Positions 27,149 through 28,180 of a stretch of DNA of 28,180 nt are shown in pieces. Numbering within the stretch: position 1 is the stretch's first letter; every line of letters begins with the position of its first letter. A model generated the notes under the pieces. It was not told the DNA's origin. It was given only the letters and a program-made list of their open reading frames with translations, and did no database searches. Source of the DNA: Stentor coeruleus (Eukaryota > Ciliophora > Heterotrichea > Heterotrichida > Stentoridae); the NCBI GenBank assembly GCA_001970955.1, contig MPUH01000963.1, positions 1-28,180 on the forward strand, written 5' to 3'. A program made the translations under genes and the position numbers.

Positions 27149-27985
27149 TTAATAAAGCTCAAACATATCAAAATCCATCCAAACATCTCCTTGCAACGAA
27201 TTCCCTACCTTATCTGTCTTTTGTATTTGAAACCCTCCAAGTTTGCCTGCTTTCTTCCATATTGTAACCTGATTATCATCAACAGGTCCAACAATTCCAT
27301 TTGGTCCTTTAAGCTTCCAATACCTAACTTCAGCAAGGTCTTCAATTTTCCATTCATATAAATCATCACATCCAGAAGCAACAAGATCACTACAAATTTT
27401 GCATAATTCTTCAAATTCATCACTACATTTTTCAGCTTTGGCCTTATCTTCTTTTTCTACCCCTTTTCGTATATTTTTCTTATAATTACCAACACTTGGG
27501 ATTTTTCCTCTTAGTCTTTTCATAGCTTGAGCAACAGTTTCATTTGATTTCAAATGCTTTTTTAGTCCTTCTTTACATTTTCTTATATCAATTATTGCTT
27601 CAGGCTTTTCTTCTTTGATTTTAATTTGCACTTTTTTGTTGCCCATAGATTCAAACCATGGATCTATACTGTTTGTTTTTTTGCCTTTAAATATTGGTAT
27701 ACCTTTGTTATCTATAAGCCCATCTTCAACTTCTTCATTTAGATTAAAAGCTTCTTTGTTTTCTTCGTCAGAGTTCTCATGGTTTACTGTTAGATCTTTG
27801 AAATCTAAAGGTTTTTTGCCTTCGTTGTATTCTTGGATCAGGTCTATGTCAGAAGGTTTGAATTTTTTAGAAATTTTACCACCTGTGAGCTCGTCGTAGT
27901 AGGCTTTGACAAGTTTTTGTCTTTTTCTTATTTCTCGAGCATCCTCTGCATCTTCGTTGAAGATTTTATCTTTACCTTTTTTCAT
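27149..27985 (-). CDS. CD2BP2: CD2BP2/Lin1-like U5 snRNP protein with GYF-like domain
   Basis: A 278-residue, highly charged protein. The motif ETVAQAMKRLRG (149-160) matches the ETxxxALxRLxG block of CD2BP2/Lin1. The C-terminal 70 residues form a GYF-like domain: YEWKIEDLAEVRYWKLKGPN, GPVDDNQVTIWKKAGKLGG, and the closing DVWMDFDMFELY, which resembles the end of the human protein. In the core the family's usual GPY/GPF reads GPV, so the aromatic residue that gives the domain its name is missing and proline-peptide binding may be altered. CD2BP2 (Lin1/Snu40 in yeast) joins the U5 snRNP and U4/U6.U5 tri-snRNP before splicing. No intron; stop TAA. The upstream 195 bp to the window end hold no gene. 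Confidence 0.85.
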   Translation of the reverse strand: MKKGKDKIFNEDAEDAREIRKRQKLVKAYYDELTGGKISKKFKPSDIDLIQEYNEGKKPLDFKDLTVNHENSDEENKEAFNLNEEVEDGLIDNKGIPIFKGKKTNSIDPWFESMGNKKVQIKIKEEKPEAIIDIRKCKEGLKKHLKSNETVAQAMKRLRGKIPSVGNYKKNIRKGVEKEDKAKAEKCSDEFEELCKICSDLVASGCDDLYEWKIEDLAEVRYWKLKGPNGIVGPVDDNQVTIWKKAGKLGGFQIQKTDKVGNSLQGDVWMDFDMFELY

Positions 27986-28180
27986 TGTTTATTATAGACT
28001 AGAGTATTAAATTTTCATTTGTTTGTAATTTAAGTGTACTTTTTTGATAGAAATATACTAGAAAATGCTCATTTTATTTGATGCTTTTATATTGATTTTG
28101 CATGTAAATATTAGATAAGGAAATTGTATATTGAAGTTTATATGATTTTTTTACTATGGATAATTTATATTACAACTTTA
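27986..28180. other. 5' flank of CD2BP2 gene, window end
   Basis: G/T-bearing, C-poor plus-strand DNA, as upstream of other minus-strand genes here. Nothing else is seen. Confidence 0.5.

Overview
The window looks like macronuclear DNA of a heterotrich ciliate, most probably Stentor or a close relative. It is AT-rich and compact. Three genes are interrupted by in-frame stops that disappear when exactly 15 nt (GTA...AG) are removed, and 15-nt introns are the known hallmark of Stentor. TAA, TAG and TGA all end reading frames here and none is needed as a sense codon, so the standard code fits. That argues against Blepharisma (TGA=Trp) and Condylostoma. The gene content is eukaryotic and rich in cilium, basal-body and endolysosomal functions. 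Nothing phage-like, bacterial or transposon-coded is seen.

Layout, left to right. 1-1922: intergenic, with a probable minus-strand gene relic (445-780) and a 15-bp inverted repeat. 1923-2600: SAS-6-type centriole head-domain protein, followed by four 43-bp tandem repeats. 3081-4310 (-): amino-acid/auxin-permease-type transporter. 5544-6212: CFAP77-like doublet-microtubule protein. 6678-7112 (-): MBF1 coactivator. 8060-15955 (-): a 2631-residue VPS13 bridge-like lipid transfer protein in a single open frame. 16377-17507: lysine-rich coiled-coil protein with two introns. 17665-17769: an exact 52-bp duplication around a single N, almost certainly an assembly join. 17719-18699 (-): B-box/coiled-coil protein, divergent from 18790-20632, a coiled-coil protein with two zinc modules, one intron and one apparent frameshift. 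21418-23214: mucolipin (TRPML) channel with four introns. 23497-24867: GABA-transaminase-like protein without the catalytic lysine. 25356-25655 (-): 99-residue protein with SILK- and RVxF-type PP1-docking motifs and a CaaX tail. 26150-26516: possible gene relic. 26679-27065: CISD3-type CDGSH iron-sulfur protein with a changed second cluster site. 27149-27985 (-): CD2BP2/Lin1-type U5 snRNP protein.

The genes form no operon; each has its own flanks. Intergenic DNA shows a consistent strand bias: G-poor and C-bearing on the coding strand upstream of a gene, and G-rich downstream. The bias flips inside intergenic regions, so it marks gene orientation and supports the two relics. Functional themes that recur are basal body/cilium (SAS-6, CFAP77), endolysosomal membranes (VPS13, mucolipin, amino-acid transporter) and mitochondria (GABA-T-like, CISD3-like).

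The observations most worth a second look are the putative prenylated PP1-docking protein, the Lys-to-Arg change in the GABA-T-like enzyme, the lost histidine ligand in the CDGSH protein, a 15-nt intron with no internal adenosine for a branch point, and the frameshift in the zinc/coiled-coil gene. All family calls rest on reading motifs by eye; no searches were run.
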